Source: a virus. Taken from it: a DNA stretch of 64,000 nucleotides. A program made the position numbers and the translations under genes. The notes below the pieces were generated by a model, which saw only the letters and a list, made by a program, of their open reading frames with translations, did not search any database and was not told where the DNA came from. Shown here one piece after another: positions 45,595 through 54,883 of this stretch. The stretch is taken from positions 1 through 64,000 of the IMG/VR virus record IMGVR_UViG_3300025093_000019; one strand, given 5' to 3'. Each line of letters starts with the position of its first letter. Within the stretch, counting starts at the first letter, position 1.

Positions 45595-47061
45595 TTAAAC
45601 TCCTGGCTTATAGAGTTCAGCAAATCCAAATGGATTTTTCAAGCAAAGACCTGTCTCAGACAGAACTTGTACTTGGTATCCATCAACTGAATTTGAAGCA
45701 AATTCTCTACGTCCAGTTCCTCCTGGAGAAGCCATACCATCGATCACTTTCTTCACATATCGACGATCATCTGATCCGTTTCCAAGTGCGATTAGATCTA
45801 CGTTTGCATCTCCACCAATTGTGTTTCCAAGTGAAACAAAGAATCCACGGTAAGACTCAAGGTTTGTTCCATAGATGTCTTTTTGTTGTGGTCGCCATGC
45901 AGCGTCCATTGCTTTGTTCCAAGCTACAACAATACGAACACCAGCCATTTCATAGCTGTTAAACGCAACTTTCACACCTTTTTCTTGATCACCTTTTGAC
46001 ACAAACAATGGCTCAGGATTGTACTTGAACACATCACGCATCAATCTCTGGAAGTTCCAGATAAATGCTTGACCTCCCATTACAAACACCTCAGTCATTC
46101 CGTCATTGTTTGCAAGAAGCTGCATATTCTGCATAATGTTCTCAATTGTCTTGATGTTCAAGTTGTTATACTGGAACTTCAATGAAGCATCCCCTTGAGC
46201 AACAAGTCCATCACCTTGAACGATCTCACGGCCTTTAAGGTCACGAAGATATACGTTCTCATTTGCATCGATGGAAGCACGTCCAAAGATCAATTGGTTC
46301 TCACGAGCATAAGCCCAACGACGCAACATTTCCATTTCTTGTTGCTTGAACCATAATTTCTGACCATTGTGCTCAACCCACAATACTGTGTTTTGTGCAG
46401 ATCCAGAAATTGAGAATTGCATACGCTGAATTGTCATGTAGTTCGTATGCCACTCAGGATAAGTATTTTTCTCATATCCTGTTTCAGAAAGCTCAGGAAA
46501 CGCTGTATAGCTGAAACCAACTTCTTTACCAACATCTAGTAAAGATGGATCAACAAAAGCTCCAACAACATTGCTAACAAGCTTACACTTGTACACCCAT
46601 TGTCCGCTTGTGTTTTCAACTGGATACTCATCCATGATTTGGATGATTGTTCTTCTATCTCCAAGCTCTAACGTATCGTTAGGAGAGAAGAAGTTTGTAT
46701 CCAAAGTCAACAAGAAAACAGATCCTCCTGTTGCAGTGATGATTCCTGGTGTTGACGTTGCAGCACCGGAAGCGTCAGTTACAGCAGCAGTGATTGTTCC
46801 TTTACGGAAAGGATAACCTTTCAATGCCCATTGGAATTTCCTGTTACCAATTACCTTGAAGTCTGATGTTTCCATTCCAGGCTTCAATCCTTTTTTCTGA
46901 TACCCTCTACGGGCAAGATAAGACGAAAACGCTGTGAAGTTATCCTCGAAAAGATTCACGACGTTTGTTGCAATCTCGGGGCGAGTCAATAAAGCTGCCG
47001 CAAGAGAGTTCGTCATTGTAGTCCTATTAGCATCATATGTGCCAGTACCAATAATTTTCAT
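45595..47061 (-). CDS. Major capsid protein
   Basis: This 488-residue protein begins MKIIGTGTYDANRTTMTNSL and has 'ATNVVNLFEDNFTAFSSYLARRGY', with N-terminal helices, central 'NTVLWVEHNGQKLWFKQQEMEMLRRWAYARENQ' (positions about 218-250) and 'ASNSVDGYQVQVLSETGLCL' near the end. Length, position after portal and probable scaffold, and the codon use of a highly expressed gene fit the HK97-fold capsid protein of crAss-like phages. No cleavage site was identified, so maturation cannot be judged. Confidence 0.75.
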   Translation of the reverse strand: MKIIGTGTYDANRTTMTNSLAAALLTRPEIATNVVNLFEDNFTAFSSYLARRGYQKKGLKPGMETSDFKVIGNRKFQWALKGYPFRKGTITAAVTDASGAATSTPGIITATGGSVFLLTLDTNFFSPNDTLELGDRRTIIQIMDEYPVENTSGQWVYKCKLVSNVVGAFVDPSLLDVGKEVGFSYTAFPELSETGYEKNTYPEWHTNYMTIQRMQFSISGSAQNTVLWVEHNGQKLWFKQQEMEMLRRWAYARENQLIFGRASIDANENVYLRDLKGREIVQGDGLVAQGDASLKFQYNNLNIKTIENIMQNMQLLANNDGMTEVFVMGGQAFIWNFQRLMRDVFKYNPEPLFVSKGDQEKGVKVAFNSYEMAGVRIVVAWNKAMDAAWRPQQKDIYGTNLESYRGFFVSLGNTIGGDANVDLIALGNGSDDRRYVKKVIDGMASPGGTGRREFASNSVDGYQVQVLSETGLCLKNPFGFAELYKPGV

Positions 47062-47088
47062 TTTCTCTTTTTTTTAAATAAAGTTTAA

Positions 47089-48195
47089 CTAGAAGCCACC
47101 AAATCTTTCTGGAGCCGCTAGTGCGTCAAAATCTATTTGAGAAGGATCATTTTCAGCACCACCCTTTCTTGGTCCGTTAGGCTTTTTGTCAAGCTTATTT
47201 AGAATTGCATCTTTTCCGGATTCTTTTGCATCAGTTAACGCTGCTCTAATTTTTTCATCACCTTTCCACAGCATCATTGCTACTTTTACTAGCGTTTCGT
47301 TGCTTTGCAACATTTGCATCATTGGAGCTGATCCTGTTTCATCTGGCGTAACAAGCTTTGAAAAATAATTTCCGAACTCCTGTTTTTCGCTTGGCGTTAT
47401 TGGAAGTCCGTACACATCTTCTGCTTGATTAATTAGGCTAAGAGACTCTTTAATTTGTTTGTCTCTTTCTAAGTTAATTGATTTCGTTTGCTCTTCATAA
47501 TTAGCTTGATCTTGTTCAGCTTGTTGTCTCAATTGAGTTTGCTGCTGTTCATTGATCTGATTTCTCAATTTGCCTGCTTCTATTTCTAGCATGCCGGCAT
47601 TGTCTAATTTGTCAAGAACTTGGTTGACTTTTTTATCATCCCAATCCTTATAATGATGCTGATAGTTTGCAGCAAGCAATTCTCTGTCACTCATCGCAGA
47701 AACATTGTCTCTTTGTTGCATTGACTTCATTACTTGTTCAAAACTAGCACCAGTATTTAAAGCCTCTTGCATAGCTACTAATTCAGGATGAAACTCCTGC
47801 TGTTCACTTTGTTGAGGTGTTAGTACCTTCTGAAGAACATCTATATAGTTTTCTTCATTGATACCTTCCGGGATCTCCCACTCAGGATTAGCCTCTTTGA
47901 GTTGTTCAAATGGCTTCATCCAGTAGTGATCTTGTACATCGGATTGAGTTGATGTATTATCAACTGTTTGATCTTGACTGTTGTTTTGATCTAATTCTTG
48001 GTTCTGATTTGAAACATCCTCGTCTAGGTTAGGAAGATTCTCAGGAATGCCATCACCACCTGGAGGATTATCCGGATCAGCATTTTCAGCTGGAAATAGT
48101 ACCGGATCATAATTTCCTTCAGGTGCAGATAATGCATCCAAGTTTACTTCTAAACCTTCTGAATTATTTTCAGTATTTTGATTATTCTCTGTCAT
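47089..48195 (-). CDS. Probable scaffolding protein
   Basis: This 368-residue protein is acidic, Asn/Gln-rich and disordered for the first ~100 residues, then a long Gln/Glu-rich helical region (EQQQTQLRQQAEQDQANYEE). It lies between portal and capsid genes, the usual scaffold position. Oddly, a similar short motif occurs near both ends: LDALSAPEG near residue 20 and FDALAAPER at the C-terminus. Scaffold end motifs often bind capsid or portal. No protease signature was seen. Confidence 0.65.
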   Translation of the reverse strand: MTENNQNTENNSEGLEVNLDALSAPEGNYDPVLFPAENADPDNPPGGDGIPENLPNLDEDVSNQNQELDQNNSQDQTVDNTSTQSDVQDHYWMKPFEQLKEANPEWEIPEGINEENYIDVLQKVLTPQQSEQQEFHPELVAMQEALNTGASFEQVMKSMQQRDNVSAMSDRELLAANYQHHYKDWDDKKVNQVLDKLDNAGMLEIEAGKLRNQINEQQQTQLRQQAEQDQANYEEQTKSINLERDKQIKESLSLINQAEDVYGLPITPSEKQEFGNYFSKLVTPDETGSAPMMQMLQSNETLVKVAMMLWKGDEKIRAALTDAKESGKDAILNKLDKKPNGPRKGGAENDPSQIDFDALAAPERFGGF

Positions 48196-48238
48196 AACAT
48201 TGTTTTTATTTCTGTGATCTTTTTTTCTCTTTCTCTAG

Positions 48239-48246
48239 CAAATATA
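48239..48246 (-). promoter_or_regulatory. Possible internal -7 element ahead of scaffold and capsid genes
   Basis: The minus strand reads TATATTTG (48246 to 48239), matching the Bacteroidota -7 consensus TAnnTTTG, about 43 bases before the scaffold ATG in one of the few larger gaps of the operon. No TTG was found at the expected -33 spacing, so this is a half-match only. Confidence 0.3.
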
Positions 48247-48263
48247 AGAAATTCAACTTTTAA

Positions 48264-50789
48264 TTAAGTATCCTTTACTTTCTCTTTCTTTTGTCCAGCT
48301 TTAACTAACTGATCCTGTGTAGCTTCAGCACCCTGTATAGCAAGGTCTGCTTTAGCCATTACAAAGTCCATATTTGTTGCACGTTTCTGCTCGTCAAGAT
48401 AAGCCATCTCAACATCTCTTTCAGTATCGATTTGCTTATTGTCAGTCGTGTTTTCAATATTAAGTTTTTGCTGTTCAAATTGTTGTTGCATTCCAAACTT
48501 CTGCATTTCCCAATTAAGTTTAGCTTGCTCAATTTGAGCCATCATATTTTTAGCATCATCAGCTTGTTTGTCAAGAGCCATTTTTAACTCAGCATCCATC
48601 TGCTTCATCTGTGTTTCATGATCCCTTGTTGCTTGATTATTCTGCTCTACTCTTTGCATTGCAAGTTCTTCATACTGCTCTACTTTTGCTTCTAACTCTC
48701 TCAAGTTATCTACGTTGTAAAGCTTAACAAGGTTTCCAAAAGTTAACATTCCTTCTTGATGTTTTGCAAAAGCCATTTGCTTTATATCTTGAAGTGCTCT
48801 TTCTTCTTTACCACTATCTGTAGTAAAGATCATGTAATCTGCTCTGTCTAAAGTTTCTTGCGGAACATCTAATAACTCTTGTGCAAAGTCACCTAAAATG
48901 TAGGATCCCTTTTTACCTTTTTTCCATGCTTTTCTACACAGGTTAATCACTCTGTTCAAAACTTTTCTTTTTACTTGTTCGTGATCATAGAATATAATTT
49001 CAGTAACAAGTGCTGAGTTTTTAATCGATTGTTCTGTTGTTCCTACTTGATCTGTTGGTGCAATATCCCCCATACGCTGAGGTGATACACCAGTAATACT
49101 TGAAGCCAACTGTTCAAGGTGTTGAAGCATTTGAAGCAAGTATTGAATACCTGGCCCCATTGAATCATCAAAGTTTTGGAATTGATTAAAAGATGGCTGA
49201 CGATTCATTCCTGACCTCACCGACTGAATCCAACCAACTCCCATCTTGCGTTGATACATCCACTCTTTCAAGGACATTCCTTCTGGAACTTGAGACTTAT
49301 CCATAATAAATCCTTTTACTCCTGACAAAGCAAGCCATAATTCTTTATGATAGTGAATAAGGTTGTATAGTATTTGAACATCTTTAGCCGCCCAAACAAG
49401 TGAGTATGGTTTTCTCGTGTACATGTTGTGTGCACGCCCAACATATGGAAGCTCAACTCTTCCGTAATTGTCTTGAGATCTTACTACACTTTTCTTTCTG
49501 CAATCGACATAAATATCTTGATCAATAAGAACACCTTGGTATATGTCATTCTTGTATCCGACAACTTCTTTTTCTCCTTTGTCTGTTCTTGCAGATTCAG
49601 ACTCAGACATCATATGAGTAAAATAACTTCCTTCTCTGTGTGGGTTTGGAGATTTTTTAGCTCTTAGTTTTGTAGGTGATTGCCAATAGCAGCGAGCAAC
49701 ACGGATAACATTAGCGTAGTCTTCAGAACCAGCATAAAGAGTATCGGGTCCGCAACCATCAACATTATTATTTCCATACTCACCTCCGTTAACTGAATAG
49801 TTATATCCATAATATCCATAGCCATATCCAGTTTGAGTGTTTATATAAGAAGATCTACTTTTTAGCTTCTCGATATCTTGAAAGCTCATCTTATCACCAA
49901 ACTCATCGATGATTTGATTTATACTCATAAATCTTTCTTCCATACACCACTCAGAATCACCAACCCAATCAACTTGGCTATCACCAGCATAATAGAATCC
50001 CATTGGATTTACTTTTCTGATAACAGGATCTTCTGACTGATCACTCTCTTCCCAATCAGCAAAATAGTATTCTTTATCAACTATCAGTTTATCTTCAAAT
50101 CCAAGATTAAAGAGATCTCTTAGATTTTGAGTGGCTATTAGATATTTCAATCCTTTCTCAGCCATAATCTCTAAGAAGTCCTTGAACTTATATTTGAAGT
50201 AAAGCTCAATATCTTTTAGCTCATCTTCATTAATCAAATTTTCATGGGATATAACATATCTACCCATTGTCAATTGATTCTCAGCAGCTTTTAATTGCAT
50301 TTCCAATTCTGGTGGAACTTGCCCTCCCTCTTCTGCGGCTTGTTGTCTTGCTTGGTTTATTTGTTGCTGAATCATATCCAAGTTTTCTAAAGCTTGCTTG
50401 TAAGCTAAAGAAACTTGCATTTTCTTTTGAGACATTATTGAAACAATCTTCTCAAATTTCTTTTGATTCTTGTCGTTAACAGAATTACTATCGATACTAA
50501 AGACTCTCCAGTTGAAAGGTCTTTTAGTTTCTTCTGCTCTTAACCTGTCAAATTTTGGGCGAAGTAATGGAACGAATCTAATCTTTGCAGGGTATTCATA
50601 GTCGCCAACTTTTCTTAGATAATCAAAGTCTTGGTCATTTTGAATACCATTATACATGTCATAGCAGAACTTATCTTTTGCCTTACTGATCTTGCTGGTA
50701 AATGACATTTTTACAATTGCACTTACGCATCGTTTCATCCATTCTTTGTTCTTGGAACTTTCAGGTATATTTTGATTCGGTAACGGCAT
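48264..50789 (-). CDS. Portal protein
   Basis: This 841-residue protein follows TerL by 4 bases. The start (NIPESSKNKEWMKRCVSAIV) and 'IRFVPLLRPKFDRLRAEETKR' resemble portals of crAss-like phages. A central region has 'KVNPMGFYYAGDSQVDW' and 'TGVSPQRMGDIAPTDQVGTTEQS', the latter typical of portal proteins. The last ~170 residues are a long charged coiled coil (KQMDAELKMALDKQADDAKN), expected for the internal barrel or crown. Portals form the dodecameric ring through which TerL pumps DNA. Confidence 0.8.
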   Translation of the reverse strand: MPLPNQNIPESSKNKEWMKRCVSAIVKMSFTSKISKAKDKFCYDMYNGIQNDQDFDYLRKVGDYEYPAKIRFVPLLRPKFDRLRAEETKRPFNWRVFSIDSNSVNDKNQKKFEKIVSIMSQKKMQVSLAYKQALENLDMIQQQINQARQQAAEEGGQVPPELEMQLKAAENQLTMGRYVISHENLINEDELKDIELYFKYKFKDFLEIMAEKGLKYLIATQNLRDLFNLGFEDKLIVDKEYYFADWEESDQSEDPVIRKVNPMGFYYAGDSQVDWVGDSEWCMEERFMSINQIIDEFGDKMSFQDIEKLKSRSSYINTQTGYGYGYYGYNYSVNGGEYGNNNVDGCGPDTLYAGSEDYANVIRVARCYWQSPTKLRAKKSPNPHREGSYFTHMMSESESARTDKGEKEVVGYKNDIYQGVLIDQDIYVDCRKKSVVRSQDNYGRVELPYVGRAHNMYTRKPYSLVWAAKDVQILYNLIHYHKELWLALSGVKGFIMDKSQVPEGMSLKEWMYQRKMGVGWIQSVRSGMNRQPSFNQFQNFDDSMGPGIQYLLQMLQHLEQLASSITGVSPQRMGDIAPTDQVGTTEQSIKNSALVTEIIFYDHEQVKRKVLNRVINLCRKAWKKGKKGSYILGDFAQELLDVPQETLDRADYMIFTTDSGKEERALQDIKQMAFAKHQEGMLTFGNLVKLYNVDNLRELEAKVEQYEELAMQRVEQNNQATRDHETQMKQMDAELKMALDKQADDAKNMMAQIEQAKLNWEMQKFGMQQQFEQQKLNIENTTDNKQIDTERDVEMAYLDEQKRATNMDFVMAKADLAIQGAEATQDQLVKAGQKKEKVKDT

Positions 50790-50793
50790 TTTT

Positions 50794-52665
50794 TTAAAAA
50801 TTTTGCATTAGTTTTCCTCCACTACTTTTAAAATGAAAAAACTCTTCTTTTTGCGTTTTATATTGATCTTTATTGATCTTAATATTGACGTTATCTTTTG
50901 CATGGCAAATAGCTAAAGAAGAAGATATTGTGATGTCACAGTTGTATCCTTTTTCATTTCTAAATTTAATTGCTCTTTCAACTTGGTATGAATCATACAT
51001 AACTTCAGAATAATCTTCAATGTAATCTCTATACATTACAAGCCATTCATTCTTTGTTCCTGGATCCACACCATACTTGTTGTTTACTTTACTATCTTTT
51101 ACGTTTGCATAAGCAATGGCCGGTCTTAATTTTAAGTATCCTTCAAATCCATTATTCTTATACCAGTTAAAGATAGCGATATTTGACCACTCGATTAGAT
51201 TTGGTGCTCGATAGTACATACATAGTTTTGCAGTTTCTTCGTAAAACTTTTCAGCTGTGGCTGGTCTGTCTGTGTATCTAGCAACAAACATATTTGAAGT
51301 TGAATCTACATCTTTAAACATCTTATACATAGAACAAGATCCTTTTGAGTCTGATGTCTGTGCTTCATCTTTGTCGTAAGAATCTGTTCCTGCGACATAT
51401 AAGTTTAAGAACACTTCATCGTTCTGATCTTTTTCCGGATGCTCCATTATTAGCAAGCTTCCATTTTCATCATGAACAAATCTGACATCAATGATTTTAC
51501 CAAGTTCATTTTTAATCCATTCAAGTCTTCCTCTGTCTGGTAAGTTTAAAAGTGCTTTATTGTTTCTTAGTCTAGCAAACTGCTGATTAAGTAAAGCTTG
51601 ATTAAACATATTACCACCGGTCCTCATAAATGCTTCACTCGGAACAATCGGATCCTGTGTAATCGTGTTTACAAAGTCATCTACCTTTTTAGACTTTCTT
51701 GCTGCTTCTCTTTTTTCATTGATAAAATCAAGGCTCTCTTGTTTTAATGAGTTCCCTTCCTTGTCAACCATCTTGAATTTCCAAGCAGGACAGAAGTATC
51801 CGACCTTATCTTCTCCTCCATCCTCTTCGTATTCATTCTCAAAGGCCATCATATCATAGGCCTCTGGAAAATAGAACATTTGCTCAAGTTCGGCAGCACC
51901 CTTTTCCATGTCTCCACCAGTACCAACAATAATTGCAAATCCTGTCTTTTCACCACCCTCTGCTTCGAGTGCTGGTTGAATATACTTGAATGAATCAATT
52001 AGTCCTGGGAACTTACCGGCCTCTTCAAAGATTATCAATGAAGGAGACTTACCGATAGTTGCTTGCGGATTGTTTTTAGATGTAATGTTATAGATTTCAC
52101 TATGTATCCCTTTCCAATATGGAACACCTCCTTCAATAACTTTATATCTAGCTTGGATATACTCAAGAGTGTCTGGCTGTCTTCTTTTGTAAAACTCAGT
52201 TTCTTTTAAAGAGTTTAGACCACGGACACACATCCTCATAGTTGCATTAGAATACTTTTCTTCTCCAGCAGTAATAATTGTTTGAGAGTGAGGAAAGAAT
52301 GTGAATTCTTTACCCATTAGTGCAGCATGCTTTTCAGAAAATCCTTTCTGACGAGCTTTTACAACACACAAATGTTTTCCTGCACTTCTTGCTTTTTCTA
52401 CAGCTAAGAAATACTCAAGATCCATGTCGATAAATCTAGGAGGTATTAATGTTTTCCTTCCTGTAGTTTTATCCTTACCACGAATCTTCCAAAAGTTTAA
52501 GTACCAGTAATAATCGCCAGGGATATAAATTCCTCCGACTTCATAACCCTCTATGCATCTTCTTTTTTGCTCCATCCACCACTCACGATATTCATAAGAA
52601 AGTGGATTAGCATTAGTAATGCCATCCATTATTACTGGTGAAAAGTATTCTGTATTCACCAACAT
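50794..52665 (-). CDS. terL: Terminase large subunit
   Basis: This 623-residue protein starts at MLVNTEYFSP (ATG 52665); a TTG 18 bases earlier is possible. The ATPase domain has a variant Walker A 'ARQKGFSEK' (about 104-112), Walker B 'LIIFEE' (210-215) and a coupling motif 'VGTGG' (247-251). The nuclease domain begins near 'VAGTDSYD' with D428 as likely first metal ligand. The N-terminal 'GIYIPGDYYWYLNFW' is as in crAss-like TerL. It cuts and packages concatemeric DNA together with the portal. No separate small subunit was recognised nearby. Confidence 0.9.
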   Translation of the reverse strand: MLVNTEYFSPVIMDGITNANPLSYEYREWWMEQKRRCIEGYEVGGIYIPGDYYWYLNFWKIRGKDKTTGRKTLIPPRFIDMDLEYFLAVEKARSAGKHLCVVKARQKGFSEKHAALMGKEFTFFPHSQTIITAGEEKYSNATMRMCVRGLNSLKETEFYKRRQPDTLEYIQARYKVIEGGVPYWKGIHSEIYNITSKNNPQATIGKSPSLIIFEEAGKFPGLIDSFKYIQPALEAEGGEKTGFAIIVGTGGDMEKGAAELEQMFYFPEAYDMMAFENEYEEDGGEDKVGYFCPAWKFKMVDKEGNSLKQESLDFINEKREAARKSKKVDDFVNTITQDPIVPSEAFMRTGGNMFNQALLNQQFARLRNNKALLNLPDRGRLEWIKNELGKIIDVRFVHDENGSLLIMEHPEKDQNDEVFLNLYVAGTDSYDKDEAQTSDSKGSCSMYKMFKDVDSTSNMFVARYTDRPATAEKFYEETAKLCMYYRAPNLIEWSNIAIFNWYKNNGFEGYLKLRPAIAYANVKDSKVNNKYGVDPGTKNEWLVMYRDYIEDYSEVMYDSYQVERAIKFRNEKGYNCDITISSSLAICHAKDNVNIKINKDQYKTQKEEFFHFKSSGGKLMQNF

Positions 52666-52713
52666 AATAACGCCAATAAGCAAAGAACGATCAATAGATC
52701 TTTCTTCTTGTTT

Positions 52714-53370
52714 CTAAAACTCTCTCAATAAACAGTAAGTAACAAATTTTTGCTTACCACTGTTTAATGCATCTTCATACCATTCCATTTGATCAAGATA
52801 TTCTTCTCTTTCATTTGTGACCTGGCATCCAGCACTCCAACCTCCAATTGTCCAAATTGTTTTGTCTAGATTTGCATCAGAAAAATCATAAGTGTTCATA
52901 TGATAGTTGATTCCATACCAACCAGATATTGGTTCTCCTAATTCTTCTGATTTACCATCCATGTCGCCATCACGATAAACAATAACCTCTGCACCTCTCT
53001 GACGAAGAGCAGGCATTCTTCCTCTGTGCATTCCATACTTCCAAACATTGTAATACCACATATTTGACTTTAATACAGCTGCTCCTTTTGGATTGAAAGA
53101 CTTAAAACCTCCTTTAAGGATTTTTATTCCTGGATTTGTCGTACCGGTTAATACCCGAATGAAAAGCATTTTACTAGTATCCATAGTAAATTCTTCTCCA
53201 ATGTTTTCATATTCATAAAACTTATCATCATATACATTTGAAGTATCCTCTTGGGATCTTACTCCAATGATGAATCGACCTTTAGGAAATCCTTTAAATC
53301 CTTCTACAAGCATAGATCCTTCAAGAAGATCTCTGTCTGTATATTTTCTAACTGCTGTGTGTTCTGACAT
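52714..53370 (-). CDS. Candidate endolysin with His...SAGCQ motif
   Basis: This 218-residue protein starts at MSEHTAVRKY (ATG 53370), one base after the spanin stop. The last third has 'WYGINYHMNTYDFSD' (H157) and 'GGWSAGCQVTNEREEY' (C182). A His followed ~25 residues later by S-x-G-C is the signature of L,D-transpeptidase-like cysteine enzymes, and a variant with SAGCQ occurs in phage peptidoglycan-targeting proteins. Its place directly after the spanin supports a lysis role in cutting cell-wall peptides. The bond cut is unknown; confidence is moderate. Confidence 0.55.
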   Translation of the reverse strand: MSEHTAVRKYTDRDLLEGSMLVEGFKGFPKGRFIIGVRSQEDTSNVYDDKFYEYENIGEEFTMDTSKMLFIRVLTGTTNPGIKILKGGFKSFNPKGAAVLKSNMWYYNVWKYGMHRGRMPALRQRGAEVIVYRDGDMDGKSEELGEPISGWYGINYHMNTYDFSDANLDKTIWTIGGWSAGCQVTNEREEYLDQMEWYEDALNSGKQKFVTYCLLREF

Positions 53371-53371
53371 T

Positions 53372-53797
53372 TTATCTCTGTTTTCTAAATTGTAATACAA
53401 AGTAAAGCACTGCTAAAATAAACAATGCAATTAATATCCATTTTACTGACGACATCCATTCTGGTGTCTTTTCAAAATATCGTACAGGAACTACTCTTTC
53501 TTCAACCATAACCGTATCTCTACATTGACCTTCAATGTAAACAGAATCTCTAACTCTATATACTTTTACTTCTAATCTGTCGTGGTTTACATGTATTGTA
53601 TCAAGAAGTTCTCTGATGTGAGTAACAGTATCATGCTCTACCTTTGGAACATAAACTGAATCAGTAATGTAGAGTGTGTCTTGCTCATGGACATAGGGAA
53701 ACCTGTCAACTAATCGTTGATGTCTTTTAATTGGATCACAAGAAGTAGATCCAAAGAAAACAATAAGCAAAATCGATATGCTAATTGCTACCCTCAT
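53372..53797 (-). CDS. One-piece spanin (u-spanin) candidate
   Basis: This 141-residue protein has an N-terminal lipoprotein signal ending in FFGSTSC (C20 to be lipidated, so outer-membrane anchored), a ~90-residue beta-strand-rich periplasmic part (DTLYITDSVYV, VRDSVYIEG), and a C-terminal transmembrane helix (WILIALFILAVLYFVL) with a basic tail. Lipid anchor plus inner-membrane anchor in one chain is the defining layout of unimolecular spanins such as T1 gp11, which fuse the two membranes in the last step of lysis. It lies between small membrane proteins and the endolysin candidate. It overlaps the upstream gene by 17 bases. Confidence 0.75.
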   Translation of the reverse strand: MRVAISISILLIVFFGSTSCDPIKRHQRLVDRFPYVHEQDTLYITDSVYVPKVEHDTVTHIRELLDTIHVNHDRLEVKVYRVRDSVYIEGQCRDTVMVEERVVPVRYFEKTPEWMSSVKWILIALFILAVLYFVLQFRKQR

Positions 53798-54029
53798 TTT
53801 TCTCTTTGTCTATTCTAGTTTTTCTTATGTCTTGCCAAACGGCAACACCAAGCATAACACAAACAAACCCCAAAAGTATTTCAAGCACTGTTACATAATT
53901 TTTAGAACCAGTAAATCTAATAACCACATATATAACTAAAGCAAAAGTCAAAAGAGCTAAAAATCTTTTAGATGAGTCTGGAGAATCAGACTTAACTATA
54001 CTACCAAGATATTTCCAGATCTTATTCAT
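53781..54029 (-). CDS. Two-span membrane protein, holin candidate
   Basis: This 82-residue protein has two clear hydrophobic segments (about residues 23-42 and 48-66) and a charged C-terminal tail (RKTRIDKEKNEG). Size, topology and location next to the spanin and endolysin candidates fit a class II holin, which would open the inner membrane at a set time. It overlaps its upstream neighbour by 4 bases (ATGA). Holins have no diagnostic motif, so the call is by context. Confidence 0.5.
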   Translation of the reverse strand: MNKIWKYLGSIVKSDSPDSSKRFLALLTFALVIYVVIRFTGSKNYVTVLEILLGFVCVMLGVAVWQDIRKTRIDKEKNEGSN

Positions 54030-54367
54030 TTTAACTTATCTATTGCGGCTGTAATTTTTTCAACTATCCTAAGTTCCATTTGAGCAATAGCTGTTTCTAG
54101 TTTGCTATGTCCAGTGCTCATTTCTTTTTGAATGTCTTGAATAACATTGTTTTGATCGTCAATACGTTTGTGTAATGCGGTATTCATTTCTTTTTTACGT
54201 TCTCGAACATCTTGAAGCTCTTTTTCCTGTTCCTCATTTTTAGCTTCTTGTAAATCAAGACGTGCTTTTAATTTATAGTATGCTCCCATAGCACCAAGGA
54301 TTCCTGATCCGGCCCCAATTAAAACATCCAATCCTATTTGCATTTCGTTCAAAGCGGCAAGTATCAT
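54026..54367 (-). CDS. One-span coiled-coil membrane protein in lysis region
   Basis: This 113-residue protein has an N-terminal hydrophobic Gly-rich segment (about residues 11-30, IGLDVLIGAGSGILGAMGAY), then a long charged coiled coil to the end. Such a layout occurs in holin/antiholin-associated and Rz-like proteins. It overlaps both neighbours by 4 bases (ATGA), so it is co-translated with the lysis genes. Specific role not determined. Confidence 0.5.
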   Translation of the reverse strand: MILAALNEMQIGLDVLIGAGSGILGAMGAYYKLKARLDLQEAKNEEQEKELQDVRERKKEMNTALHKRIDDQNNVIQDIQKEMSTGHSKLETAIAQMELRIVEKITAAIDKLK

Positions 54368-54882
54368 TTTTGGTTTTTCTTAAATATATACAACTCGTAA
54401 GCTGCAATACAATGATCTTCATGTTTAAAGTCCAACCTACTTAAAACATTAGATATTAGTATCCCAGTTTTATTTAGTTTTCCCCTCTTTTTAAGATCAC
54501 CTAAAGCAGCACTTATTGTAATATCGCCCTCTCCAAAATATGTACATTCTTCTGATGTAACTAGATCTTCTATTAATTCGCCAATCAAAACATTTCCTAG
54601 CAAATCAATCAAAAATCCAACAAATAAGAAACCTCTTCTTATTACTACCCAACATTGATATAACACATTAAGACACCATCTACCGATTCTTTTCAATCTT
54701 TCTGGCCAACTTCTTTTTCTATAATCATAAAAAGGTTTTGAGAAAGTATAGACTATTCCTAATGGAAATAGTCCTACCGGGATAATGTCCCATATCCAGA
54801 ACCATGGTAACGCTAAAGCAACAGCCAAAAATGCCACTAGTAGCGTACCAAATTCTTTAAGAATGAAATTTATTGTTTTCAT
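54364..54882 (-). CDS. Membrane protein upstream of the lysis genes
   Basis: This 172-residue protein starts at MKTINFILKEF (ATG 54882), one base after the preceding stop; a GTG nine bases earlier is possible. It has two hydrophobic segments near the start (LLVAFLAVALALPWFWIWDI and PVGLFPLGIVYTF), a basic Arg/Trp stretch and a third hydrophobic segment near residue 90. The C-terminal part is soluble. It may assist the holin or modify the host membrane. No family recognised. Confidence 0.5.
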   Translation of the reverse strand: MKTINFILKEFGTLLVAFLAVALALPWFWIWDIIPVGLFPLGIVYTFSKPFYDYRKRSWPERLKRIGRWCLNVLYQCWVVIRRGFLFVGFLIDLLGNVLIGELIEDLVTSEECTYFGEGDITISAALGDLKKRGKLNKTGILISNVLSRLDFKHEDHCIAAYELYIFKKNQK

Positions 54883-54883
54883 C

